The position numbers and the translations under genes were made by a program. A DNA stretch of 64,000 nucleotides from Chitinophagaceae bacterium (GTDB taxonomy: Bacteria; Bacteroidota; Bacteroidia; Chitinophagales; Chitinophagaceae). Under the pieces are notes generated by a model. That model did no database searches and was not told the origin of the DNA. It saw nothing but the letters and a program-made list of their open reading frames with translations. Positions 17,511-25,388 of the stretch are shown piece by piece. The stretch is from the NCBI GenBank assembly GCA_025449935.1, contig JANWIJ010000042.1:54112-118111 (forward strand), read 5' to 3'. How positions within the stretch are numbered: position 1 is the first letter of the stretch; the number at the start of each line of letters is the position of its first letter.

Positions 17511-18344
17511 TTACCGGACAGTATTGATTAGCGTGCCGATATGATCAATGGTAATTTTAATCTCATCACCGGACTTTAATGTAAAATCAGGGCCGGGCAC
17601 TATTCCCGTTCCGGTCATGATTAAGCAACCAACGGGGAAAGAACACTCCCGGTAGACAAACGATACCAATTCCTCCTGGGTTCGTTTCATCTGGCTGACC
17701 GGCACGTTGCCTTCGAATATTTTTGAATTTTCCCTTTTTATTTCAAGTTGTATCAGGCTGTTGTTGTCAAGTGGTTTGTCAGCAACATAAATACAGGGTC
17801 CAAGCGAGGCACAGCCGTCATAGGTTTTGGCCTGTGGCAAATAGAGTGGGTTTTCTCCTTCAATGCTGCGGCTGCTCATATCATTGCCTATTGTATATCC
17901 AACTATTTTACCGGAGGAAGTGACCACCAGTGTTAATTCCGGTTCGGGTACATCCCAGGCAGAATCCTTCCGGATGTTGACTTTGGCCCGATGCCCGACA
18001 ATGCGATGGGGAGTGGATTTAAAAAACACTTCGGGCCTGTCCGCTTCATATACCCTGGCATAAAAATCAGCGCCTCCGGCTGTTTTTGATTCTTCCTGTC
18101 TTCCCAGTTTACTTCGGAGGTAAGTAACACCGCATGCCCAAAGTTCCTGGTTGCCAACTGGCGGCAATATATCAGCTTCATTTAATCCGTTTGTCGTGGT
18201 AGCTTTCCCGGAACGCAGAAATTCTGCCAGTTTTTGAAAAAGCAAGTCATCATTGATAAAATGGTCCCATTCAGTTATCGGTAAACTATAATGTTGCCCG
18301 TTGTCATCGACAAGCACCCCCTGTTTTAGCTTATAGATCTTCAT
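17511..18344 (-). CDS. FAH-family 2-dehydro-3-deoxy-pentonate dehydratase
   Basis: 277 residues, fumarylacetoacetate hydrolase fold. The metal-binding region PEPELTLV and the run GNDMSSRSIEGENPLYLP then YDGCASLGP are typical of the subgroup that dehydrates 2-dehydro-3-deoxy-D-xylonate or arabinonate to 2-oxoglutarate semialdehyde. The neighbours (IlvD/Edd dehydratase, lactonase, GntP permease) support that role. There is no signal peptide, so it is cytoplasmic. The next enzyme, 2-oxoglutarate semialdehyde dehydrogenase, is not in the window. Exact substrate stereochemistry is inferred, not seen. Confidence 0.82.
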   Translation of the reverse strand: MKIYKLKQGVLVDDNGQHYSLPITEWDHFINDDLLFQKLAEFLRSGKATTTNGLNEADILPPVGNQELWACGVTYLRSKLGRQEESKTAGGADFYARVYEADRPEVFFKSTPHRIVGHRAKVNIRKDSAWDVPEPELTLVVTSSGKIVGYTIGNDMSSRSIEGENPLYLPQAKTYDGCASLGPCIYVADKPLDNNSLIQLEIKRENSKIFEGNVPVSQMKRTQEELVSFVYRECSFPVGCLIMTGTGIVPGPDFTLKSGDEIKITIDHIGTLINTVR

Positions 18345-18354
18345 GGTACAATTT

Positions 18355-19359
18355 TTATTTTCTCATTTTAAGTCTCAGGACATACATGTCATTGGTGATA
18401 TAGAGTGTTTTTTCATCGGGAGAGAGGGCGATATTGGATGCTGCTTCATCCAGTTTTATTTTACCCAGCAGCCTGCCTTCAAACGAAAAAATCCATACAC
18501 CCCCCGGGCCCGTGGCAAATACATTTCCTTTTTTATCGATTTTTAATCCATCCGGCAAACCTTTCCATGCTTTGTCATGACCGGCAGCTGAATAAAATAG
18601 AAGTCCATTGGTTAACGAATCGCCATTTACATCAAACAGGTACCAGTTTGGTTTTGCCGGGTCCGAAGAGGCTACTATTAATTTCTTTTCACCCGGCAGA
18701 AAAGCAAGACCATTTGGTTTTGAAATACTGTCCACCAATAATATTACCTGGCCATTCTTTTTGACTTTATAAACCCCGTTGAACGGGATTTCTTTTCCGG
18801 GGTCCTTATCACTTTGCGTGATCAATCCATACGGCGGGTCTGTAAAAAAAAGTTCTCCTTCGCTGTTAAACACGGCATCATTCGGGCTGCTGAACCGCTT
18901 CCCGTTGTATTGATCCGCGATCGTGATAAATTTTCCCACGGGTTTGTCAACCGGGGCATCCATTCCGGCCATTTGCCGGTTGCCGTGCTGGCATAAAACG
19001 AGGTTTCCATCCGGGTCAAGCAATAAGCCGTTGGAGCCCATCTCCCCATTTCTTTTAATGCTGCCGGTGTAACCGGAAAGTTCCAGGTAAAGTTCTTTCC
19101 CTATTTGTTCGGTCCATTTATATATGGTATTCCGCGGTACATCAGAGAAAAGTAACATCCGGTGCGCTTCTACCCAAAGAGGGCCTTCACTCCATTCAAA
19201 ACCTTCAGCAATGATTTCAGGCTTTACACCGGCATCTATGATTGAATCCATCGCGGGATCGATCCGTTCAATTTGCCCCGTTGTTTTAAAGTTTTCTTTC
19301 TGCTGGCATGCCGCCATGATGCTTATTATTAACAGGGGGAAAATCATTTTCATCGACAA
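18355..19359 (-). CDS. SMP-30/gluconolactonase-family lipoprotein (probable pentonolactonase)
   Basis: 334 residues with a lipoprotein leader (SIMAAC, Cys18). SMP-30 features include EGFEWSEGPLWV, SSPNDAVFNSEGELFFTDPP and DGLKIDKKGNVFATGPGG, which supply the metal ligands of the six-bladed propeller. Known: the family opens sugar lactones to aldonates. Its export as a lipoprotein together with the Tat-exported oxidoreductase at 21106 suggests lactone hydrolysis in the periplasm. It lies 6 bp after the dehydratase gene in one transcript. Which lactone is used (xylono-, arabinono- or glucono-) is not visible. Confidence 0.87.
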   Translation of the reverse strand: MSMKMIFPLLIISIMAACQQKENFKTTGQIERIDPAMDSIIDAGVKPEIIAEGFEWSEGPLWVEAHRMLLFSDVPRNTIYKWTEQIGKELYLELSGYTGSIKRNGEMGSNGLLLDPDGNLVLCQHGNRQMAGMDAPVDKPVGKFITIADQYNGKRFSSPNDAVFNSEGELFFTDPPYGLITQSDKDPGKEIPFNGVYKVKKNGQVILLVDSISKPNGLAFLPGEKKLIVASSDPAKPNWYLFDVNGDSLTNGLLFYSAAGHDKAWKGLPDGLKIDKKGNVFATGPGGVWIFSFEGRLLGKIKLDEAASNIALSPDEKTLYITNDMYVLRLKMRK

Positions 19360-19365
19360 TAGTAT

Positions 19366-21081
19366 TTAGTGCAAATCCCGGGTTACTTCTGCGCCCGAAC
19401 CTCCCTGCAAAATATCAAGGTCAGCTCCCAGGTGCGCCTGCTGCACATGGTCAATATAAAATTTTACATATCCGCGTGTCGCCATTGGCGCGGGGGCTAT
19501 CCAGGCATCCCTTCTTTTTTTTAATTCCTTTTCGCTGACATCTAGATGCAATTTTCTTTTTTCTACGTCCAGTTCTATCATGTCCCCATCTTTTACCAGG
19601 GCCAATACACCTCCCACTGAAGATTCCGGTGAGATATGCAGCACCACCGTGCCTGCGGCTGTACCACTCATTCTTCCATCAGAAATACGCACAATATCTT
19701 TTACTCCTTTCCGGATCAGTTTTTCAGGCAGGTCCACATTACCCACTTCCGGCATGCCGGGATAACCCACCGGGCCAACCCCTTTTAAGACGATGATGCA
19801 GTTCTCATCAATGTCCAACCCGGGATCATCAATCCGGGCATGATAATCTTCCATGGTTTCAAACACGACGGCCCGACCACGGTGCTTCATCAGCGATTTA
19901 GTGGCAGCAGACGGCTTAATGATGGCGCCGTCTTCACATAAATTTCCTTTTAATACCGCAATGCCCGCCGCTGGTTGCAGGGGGGCATCCACCGATGCGA
20001 TCACTTCGCGGTTATAACAGGGGGGTTGGTTATTATTCTCTCCAATGGATTTCCCGTTAACCGTAACGGCATCGTTGTGTAAGTATTTTTTCAGTTCATG
20101 TATCACTACGGGCAAACCCCCGGCATAATAAAAATCTTCCATCAAATATTTACCCGAGGGTTTCAGGTTCACCAGTAAAGGAATCTTGCTCCCGATCGTG
20201 TCAAAGTCTTCCAGGGAAAGATCAATGCCAATTCTTCCCGCGATAGCCAGCAGGTGGATGATAAGATTCGTAGAACCGCCAACACCCGCGTTGACGATAA
20301 TCGAATTTTCAAAGGCTTTCCTCGTCAGGATGGTTGAAATTTTCAGGTCTTCTTTAACCATTTCCACAATCCTTCTCCCCGACAATTGCGCCAGTACTTT
20401 TTTTCTTGAATCCACGGCAGGGATAGCAGCTGCCCCCGGCAATGTTAGTCCCAGGGCTTCTACCATGCAGGCCATGGTGGAAGCAGTCCCCATACTCATG
20501 CAATGTCCCTGGCTGCGGGCAGAGCCGATCTCGGCCTCATGTATATCTTCGGCCGTATAATTTTCTACCAGGGTTTTTTCTTTCACCATCCAGTTGAAGG
20601 AACCTGAACCAAGACATTCACCTTTAAAACGACCATTGAGCATCGGTCCGCCGGGAACAACAATCGTAGGCAGGTCCACACTGCAGGCACCCATCACTGT
20701 GCTGGGTGTGGTTTTGTCACAGCCGGTGAGCAAGACAACGCCATCAATAGGATTTGCCCGGATACTCTCTTCTACATCCATGCTTGCCAGGTTCCTGAAA
20801 AGCATCGTTGTTGGCCGCATGATGGTTTCTCCGAGGGATGTTACAGGAAATTCCAATGGAAACCCGCCTGCTTCGGCCACACCGCGCTTGACTATCTCCG
20901 CAAAATCACGAAGATGCCCGTTGCAGGGAGTTAGTTCACTCCAGGTATTGCAAATTCCAATGACGGGCCTCCCTTTGAAATAGTCATCGGGGTAACCCTG
21001 GTTGCGTAACCAGGAGCGATGCACAAAACCCATTTTATCATCCTTGCCAAACCAATCGTAGCTTCTTAATTTTTTACGCAT
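19366..21081 (-). CDS. IlvD/Edd-family sugar-acid dehydratase (xylonate/arabinonate dehydratase)
   Basis: 571 residues, cytoplasmic. The three Fe-S cysteines of the family are visible: Cys53 (TPCNGH), Cys121 (TGCDKTTP) and Cys194 (QGHCMSMG). The length and the N-terminal GKDDKMGFVHRSWL fit the pentonate/hexonate dehydratase branch rather than branched-chain amino acid IlvD; the neighbours are sugar-acid genes and no ilv genes are present. Likely reaction: pentonate to 2-dehydro-3-deoxy-pentonate plus water. It is co-transcribed with the lactonase and the FAH-family dehydratase. Confidence 0.87.
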   Translation of the reverse strand: MRKKLRSYDWFGKDDKMGFVHRSWLRNQGYPDDYFKGRPVIGICNTWSELTPCNGHLRDFAEIVKRGVAEAGGFPLEFPVTSLGETIMRPTTMLFRNLASMDVEESIRANPIDGVVLLTGCDKTTPSTVMGACSVDLPTIVVPGGPMLNGRFKGECLGSGSFNWMVKEKTLVENYTAEDIHEAEIGSARSQGHCMSMGTASTMACMVEALGLTLPGAAAIPAVDSRKKVLAQLSGRRIVEMVKEDLKISTILTRKAFENSIIVNAGVGGSTNLIIHLLAIAGRIGIDLSLEDFDTIGSKIPLLVNLKPSGKYLMEDFYYAGGLPVVIHELKKYLHNDAVTVNGKSIGENNNQPPCYNREVIASVDAPLQPAAGIAVLKGNLCEDGAIIKPSAATKSLMKHRGRAVVFETMEDYHARIDDPGLDIDENCIIVLKGVGPVGYPGMPEVGNVDLPEKLIRKGVKDIVRISDGRMSGTAAGTVVLHISPESSVGGVLALVKDGDMIELDVEKRKLHLDVSEKELKKRRDAWIAPAPMATRGYVKFYIDHVQQAHLGADLDILQGGSGAEVTRDLH

Positions 21082-21105
21082 GGCATGTTTTATTTCAGGT
21101 TATTT

Positions 21106-22233
21106 TCAGAGAGCCACTCTTTTGCCGGTCCGCATGGCTTCGTAAATAGCTGTGATGATTTTCATATCCCTCCTTCCCATTTCACCGGGAACGGGCGAGG
21201 AACGGTTGTTTTTTATGGCTAATGCAAAATCGTCCATTTGTCTTGCCTGTTGTGACAATGCCGGGTATTCCATCGTTCCGCCGGATGTTTTTCCTTTCAG
21301 TCCCGAATAATTAAAAGCAGGCGATAATTCAAACCACCCTTTTTCCGCTTCAGCCCTCAGCATATTCATTCTTTGCGAATAGCTGGTAGTACAGGCAGCG
21401 ATCAGGCCATCCGGCATTTCCATTTGCCAGGTCAGCGTTTCTTCAATATCAACAAATTTTTCTTTATCGCTGATGGGTGCTGATTGCGCCGTTACCGCCA
21501 CGGGTTCCATCCCGGTGGTATAGCAAATTCCCTGGAGACAATAAATCCCCAGGTCCATCAACGGTCCGCCGCCCGCCATTTTTTTATCCAGCCGCCAGAT
21601 GCCTTTGGGAGCCACGAATGAAAACCCGGCATTCATTTTTTTTATGGGGCCGTATATCTTTTGTGTTCCCAGCCTGACCATCTCCAGGTGATAAGGGTCA
21701 AAATGAAGGCGATAACCGATGGATAGCATTTTGCCGGCCATTTTAGAAGCATCGATCATCCTGTCGCAATCTTCAACGGTTATCGCCATTGGCTTTTCAC
21801 AAATAACATGTTTGCCGGCCTGCGCAGCACGGATGCTGTATTCAGCATGCATGGCATTGGGCAGCACCACATATACAATATCAATATCCGGGTTGTCTTT
21901 TATCGCATCATAATTTTCATAATTATAAATATTTGATTGGGGTATGTTATATTTCTGTTTCCAGGTTTCAGCTTTGGAAGGGGTACCGGTTACTATCCCC
22001 GCGAGGTAGCAATGTTCGGTTTGTTGCAACGCAGGTGCCAGCTGCCCGGTTGAATAACCACCGAGACCCACCAGGGCAATACCCAGTTTACCTGCTTTTC
22101 TATTTTTATCTGTCATCGCGTTCGGATTTGATTTTTTATCCTCCCCACATTGACCGTTACCGGAAATAACCGGGATACTTAAACCCGCAAGTCCAAGGTT
22201 GAATAAGAACTTTCTTCTTGTCTGGGTCTTCAT
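21106..22233 (-). CDS. Tat-exported Gfo/Idh/MocA oxidoreductase, glucose-fructose-oxidoreductase-like
   Basis: 375 residues from the ATG at 22233. Upstream in-frame codons overlap the esterase gene and lack leader character, so I reject the longer form. The leader has a twin-arginine motif (TRRKFLFNLG). The Rossmann motif GIALVGLGGYSTGQ, YVVLPNAMHAEY and CEKPMA (Gfo family Lys) are seen, and the pattern resembles Zymomonas GFOR, a periplasmic enzyme that carries bound NADP. Inference: it oxidises a pentose (xylose or arabinose) to the lactone in the periplasm, feeding the SMP-30 lipoprotein. Alternative: a deacetylating or epimerising oxidoreductase acting on oligosaccharides. Confidence 0.85.
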   Translation of the reverse strand: MKTQTRRKFLFNLGLAGLSIPVISGNGQCGEDKKSNPNAMTDKNRKAGKLGIALVGLGGYSTGQLAPALQQTEHCYLAGIVTGTPSKAETWKQKYNIPQSNIYNYENYDAIKDNPDIDIVYVVLPNAMHAEYSIRAAQAGKHVICEKPMAITVEDCDRMIDASKMAGKMLSIGYRLHFDPYHLEMVRLGTQKIYGPIKKMNAGFSFVAPKGIWRLDKKMAGGGPLMDLGIYCLQGICYTTGMEPVAVTAQSAPISDKEKFVDIEETLTWQMEMPDGLIAACTTSYSQRMNMLRAEAEKGWFELSPAFNYSGLKGKTSGGTMEYPALSQQARQMDDFALAIKNNRSSPVPGEMGRRDMKIITAIYEAMRTGKRVAL

Positions 22234-22249
22234 AAAACTATTTTTAGTT

Positions 22250-24187
22250 TTAAAACGGTGTAGTTCCAAATGGTGATGCAGGCAGGCCTTCGCGGTTATA
22301 CAAATTAGCCCCGGCAGGGTTATCCGCCCAGGCATACCTGACTGCGACCGGCTCCGGGACTTCATCACTCCATACAATTACCTTATTCCCTTTTATTTCA
22401 GCATTTGCCCACACATATTTATTATCAGGACCTGCGATAGAAAAATATTTTAGCGGAAGCCCTCCTTTATTAATTAAGCCGCTGCCTGTATTCGTAAAAC
22501 TAAGCACGATGGTTTTGCCTTCTCTTTTCATGGAATGGTATAACGGGCCGGAGCTGATTATTTTGGTTTCCCCATAAGCCAATCTTTTTGCCAGGAGCGC
22601 CAATCTTAGCCCAACATCTTTTTTGTTTTCAGGGTGAATATCATTCCAGTCACCCAGGTCAATCGCAACAGCCATTCCCGTATTCGCCACCGCCAGCGTG
22701 TTGAGTTGTGCCTGCCGGGTGGCCGCCCAGTTACTTTCAGAAGGGGCTGACTTTGATTCCATGAAATTGGCCAGTTGTACAAACAGGAATGGGAAATTGC
22801 CCTGTTTCCATTTTAAGCGCCAGTTGGTTATGAGTGTTTCCATTAACCGGCTGTATTCGGCAGGATTCCTTGTGTTGGCTTCTCCCTGGTACCAGATCAC
22901 ACCTTTGATAGGATAGTTGACAAGCGGCGCAATCATGGCATTATACAGGCCCATTGGTTTCCATCGTATAAACGTTTGCCCGGGAAGAGCATCCATGAAC
23001 GCCCCGGGTTTATATTTCCAGCTTCCTGTCAAACTGATCGAATCATTTTTTGTTTTCAGGTAATAGGGTTTATCCAATACAAATCCCCCCCGCCCGGAAT
23101 TACTGACGACTTTTATTACCATTACGTTTTTCCCCTGCTTTAGTATGCCGGCCGGCACTTCATATCTTCTTGGAGGGTATTGATAAGTAGTGTTTCCAAT
23201 AAATACGCCGTTGATGAAAACGGAATCTGCATCCACGATCCTCCCCAGTTCAAGTTTTGCAGGTTTATCTGCCAAGGAAGCCGGTACCATAAAATCTTTC
23301 CGGAACCAGACAACGCCATTCACGGGCCCTAATTCCCCGGTGGCCCAATAGCCCGGAATATTCATTTGATTCCAGCCTGCATCATCAAAGCCGGGGTCCT
23401 TCCAGTTATCCTTCAAGCCCTCGTCCTTTTGATTTAAAAGTTTATACCAGTTGTTATTGATGACCTTGTCCTGGTTTTCTACCTGGGCTATAAGATCTTT
23501 ATTTTTATATTTTTCAGCTTCCGCGTAATAGTTTGGAAATTTCCGCAGCGCATCCTCGCTGATCCACGCTTCGGCCGGTGAGCCGCCCAGCGCGGTATTG
23601 ATCAGTCCAACCGGGATTTTATATTTCGCATAAATTTCTTTTGCGAAGAAATAAGCGACAGCAGAAAACTTCAGCCTCCTGGTGCCGGTGGCGTCCATCC
23701 ATTCTCCTGCAGGGAGATCGTCTTCAGGGAAATTAAAATTATATTTATCCGGTACGGTGAACTGCCGGATTTTTGGATTGCCGGGGGAGGCTATTTCAGC
23801 GGCATATCTTTCTGCCACCCTGTTCATTTCAAGTTCCATATTCGATTGCCCGGAGCAGATCCAAACATCGCCAAAGAGGATATTGCTGATCGTAATTTCA
23901 TTGCTGGCTTTAAATGTCATTGTATAGGGACCCCCGGCTTTTTGAGGCGGCAGGCTGATGGTCCACTTACCCGAATCAGTTGTTTTTGTTTTTACTTTTT
24001 TCCCGTTGAATGAAACAGTTACTTCTTCCTTTGGCTGGGCCCAACCCCAAAGCTGGATGGTTTTATTTCGTTGCAGCACCATTCCATCACTGATAAGACG
24101 GGGCAGCCTGAGCTGGCTGGTAGCGTGATGGGTTATGATCAACCCCAAAAGGAATAATATGATCCTGTATTGTTTCATCGTACTCAT
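22250..24187 (-). CDS. Secreted SGNH sialate/acetylxylan O-acetylesterase-like protein
   Basis: 645 residues, signal peptide ending near HHATSQ. Block I ICSGQSNME (nucleophile Ser115), WYQGEAN and DIHPENK (catalytic Asp-x-x-His type block) identify the sialate O-acetylesterase family, with a galactose-binding/GH2-like insert at about residues 260-400. Known: members in xylan loci remove acetyl groups from xylan. Since acetylated glucuronoxylan is the apparent substrate of this locus, acetylxylan esterase is the best guess. ATG at 24178 is an equally good start. Confidence 0.87.
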   Translation of the reverse strand: MSTMKQYRIILFLLGLIITHHATSQLRLPRLISDGMVLQRNKTIQLWGWAQPKEEVTVSFNGKKVKTKTTDSGKWTISLPPQKAGGPYTMTFKASNEITISNILFGDVWICSGQSNMELEMNRVAERYAAEIASPGNPKIRQFTVPDKYNFNFPEDDLPAGEWMDATGTRRLKFSAVAYFFAKEIYAKYKIPVGLINTALGGSPAEAWISEDALRKFPNYYAEAEKYKNKDLIAQVENQDKVINNNWYKLLNQKDEGLKDNWKDPGFDDAGWNQMNIPGYWATGELGPVNGVVWFRKDFMVPASLADKPAKLELGRIVDADSVFINGVFIGNTTYQYPPRRYEVPAGILKQGKNVMVIKVVSNSGRGGFVLDKPYYLKTKNDSISLTGSWKYKPGAFMDALPGQTFIRWKPMGLYNAMIAPLVNYPIKGVIWYQGEANTRNPAEYSRLMETLITNWRLKWKQGNFPFLFVQLANFMESKSAPSESNWAATRQAQLNTLAVANTGMAVAIDLGDWNDIHPENKKDVGLRLALLAKRLAYGETKIISSGPLYHSMKREGKTIVLSFTNTGSGLINKGGLPLKYFSIAGPDNKYVWANAEIKGNKVIVWSDEVPEPVAVRYAWADNPAGANLYNREGLPASPFGTTPF

Positions 24188-24259
24188 TTAAAAAACCTGG
24201 ATGCAAATTCCATAAACACTGGTAGTCCGGGTCCGGTAAATGCCCGTGCCTTTATCCAA

Positions 24260-25387
24260 TTATTCATTTTTCTTCCTCAACAAGGCGCTTGCACACCAGA
24301 GTAGCGGTCCCTGTCCATGCATATCACCCGTGATCCGTTTGCGGTCCATATAATACTGGCGGTCATTTTTCTTACCGGTTCCCTCGCATACATCAGTTAA
24401 TTCGTTGTTTTCATTTATATAGCTAACAAGCGCCAGCCAGCCTTTTCTTGCCGCGGGGCCGTATGTCTTCGCATCAAGCCATCCATTTTTCACGCCGGTT
24501 ATCATGGCAAAGGTGAACATAGCTGTGCAGGATGTTTCAGGCCAGAAGGCCGGGTCATCTATTAATTGCCGCCACATTCCCTCTGTGGTTTGGTAGTTGA
24601 GCAGCGAAGCCATCATGGTTTTATAGGCTTTCAGGATGGTTTGATAATTCAAATTGTTTTCTGGTAAAACCCTTAGCAGCTCTGTCATCCCGGCTGCCAT
24701 CCAGCCATTACCTCTTCCCCAGAAAAAAGGAGCATCAGGGGCATGATAAAAAAGTCCATTCGGTTGCTGCAGTTCGCTTAAATAGAAAACCATTTCATTG
24801 GCGGCCTTTTCAATGTATTGTTTGTCTCCGGTAACCCGGTATGCCTGTGCCTGCACCATGCTTATCATATACATATCATCGATCCACAACCTTGTTTGCC
24901 AGCTGAGGCCTTTATTATAATAAGTATAAGATTCAGGTATTACCCGGGGACCTTCCGGAGCACTCCATTGTTTGTCAGCATAATGTTTACCCAGCTCAAA
25001 ATATTTTTTGTCCTTTGTCTGGAGATATATCTCTGATGGGATGGTGCCAAATACCGTGTAATCCACATGGTCCGGAACAGGAAGCAATGCGGAGTCTTTA
25101 CCAAATAGCGGTGTGAACCTGTGTACCAGTTTTTCGCGGAGATCCTTGTTGTTACTCAGATCCGCAAAGCTGAGCGCCCCGTACCAGGTGCATACTTCAA
25201 AGTAGGGGATATGCGGTATAGCCCCATACCCGTAAACACCGTGCGGCGATTCAAGAAAATGTTCTGAGACCCGCAACCCGATTTCTTCCGGCTTAGCCCC
25301 GGCCGGCCAATTGTTTAACTGCCCATAAACATTTATGGTGGTGAGTAAAGTAATGAGCATACTTAATCGTCTGAATGTCTTTCTCAT
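24260..25387 (-). CDS. GH105-family glycoside hydrolase
   Basis: 375 residues with a signal peptide ending near NVYGQ. An (alpha/alpha)6 barrel protein with WIDDMYM, FWGRGNGWMAAG, ETSCTAMF and GDMHGQGPLLW, as in the unsaturated uronyl hydrolases of GH105 (YteR/YesR relatives). Known members act on delta-4,5-unsaturated galacturonides from pectin lyases. No lyase gene is present here, so its job in a xylan locus is unclear; a role on side-chain disaccharides is possible. It begins 1 bp from the end of the GH3 gene. Confidence 0.85.
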   Translation of the reverse strand: MRKTFRRLSMLITLLTTINVYGQLNNWPAGAKPEEIGLRVSEHFLESPHGVYGYGAIPHIPYFEVCTWYGALSFADLSNNKDLREKLVHRFTPLFGKDSALLPVPDHVDYTVFGTIPSEIYLQTKDKKYFELGKHYADKQWSAPEGPRVIPESYTYYNKGLSWQTRLWIDDMYMISMVQAQAYRVTGDKQYIEKAANEMVFYLSELQQPNGLFYHAPDAPFFWGRGNGWMAAGMTELLRVLPENNLNYQTILKAYKTMMASLLNYQTTEGMWRQLIDDPAFWPETSCTAMFTFAMITGVKNGWLDAKTYGPAARKGWLALVSYINENNELTDVCEGTGKKNDRQYYMDRKRITGDMHGQGPLLWCASALLRKKNE

Positions 25388-25388
25388 C

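Noticed and set aside
19366..21081. Dihydroxy-acid dehydratase (ilvD) of amino acid synthesis
   Set aside because: Same family, but the neighbours are sugar-acid genes in tight spacing and no ilv genes are seen.
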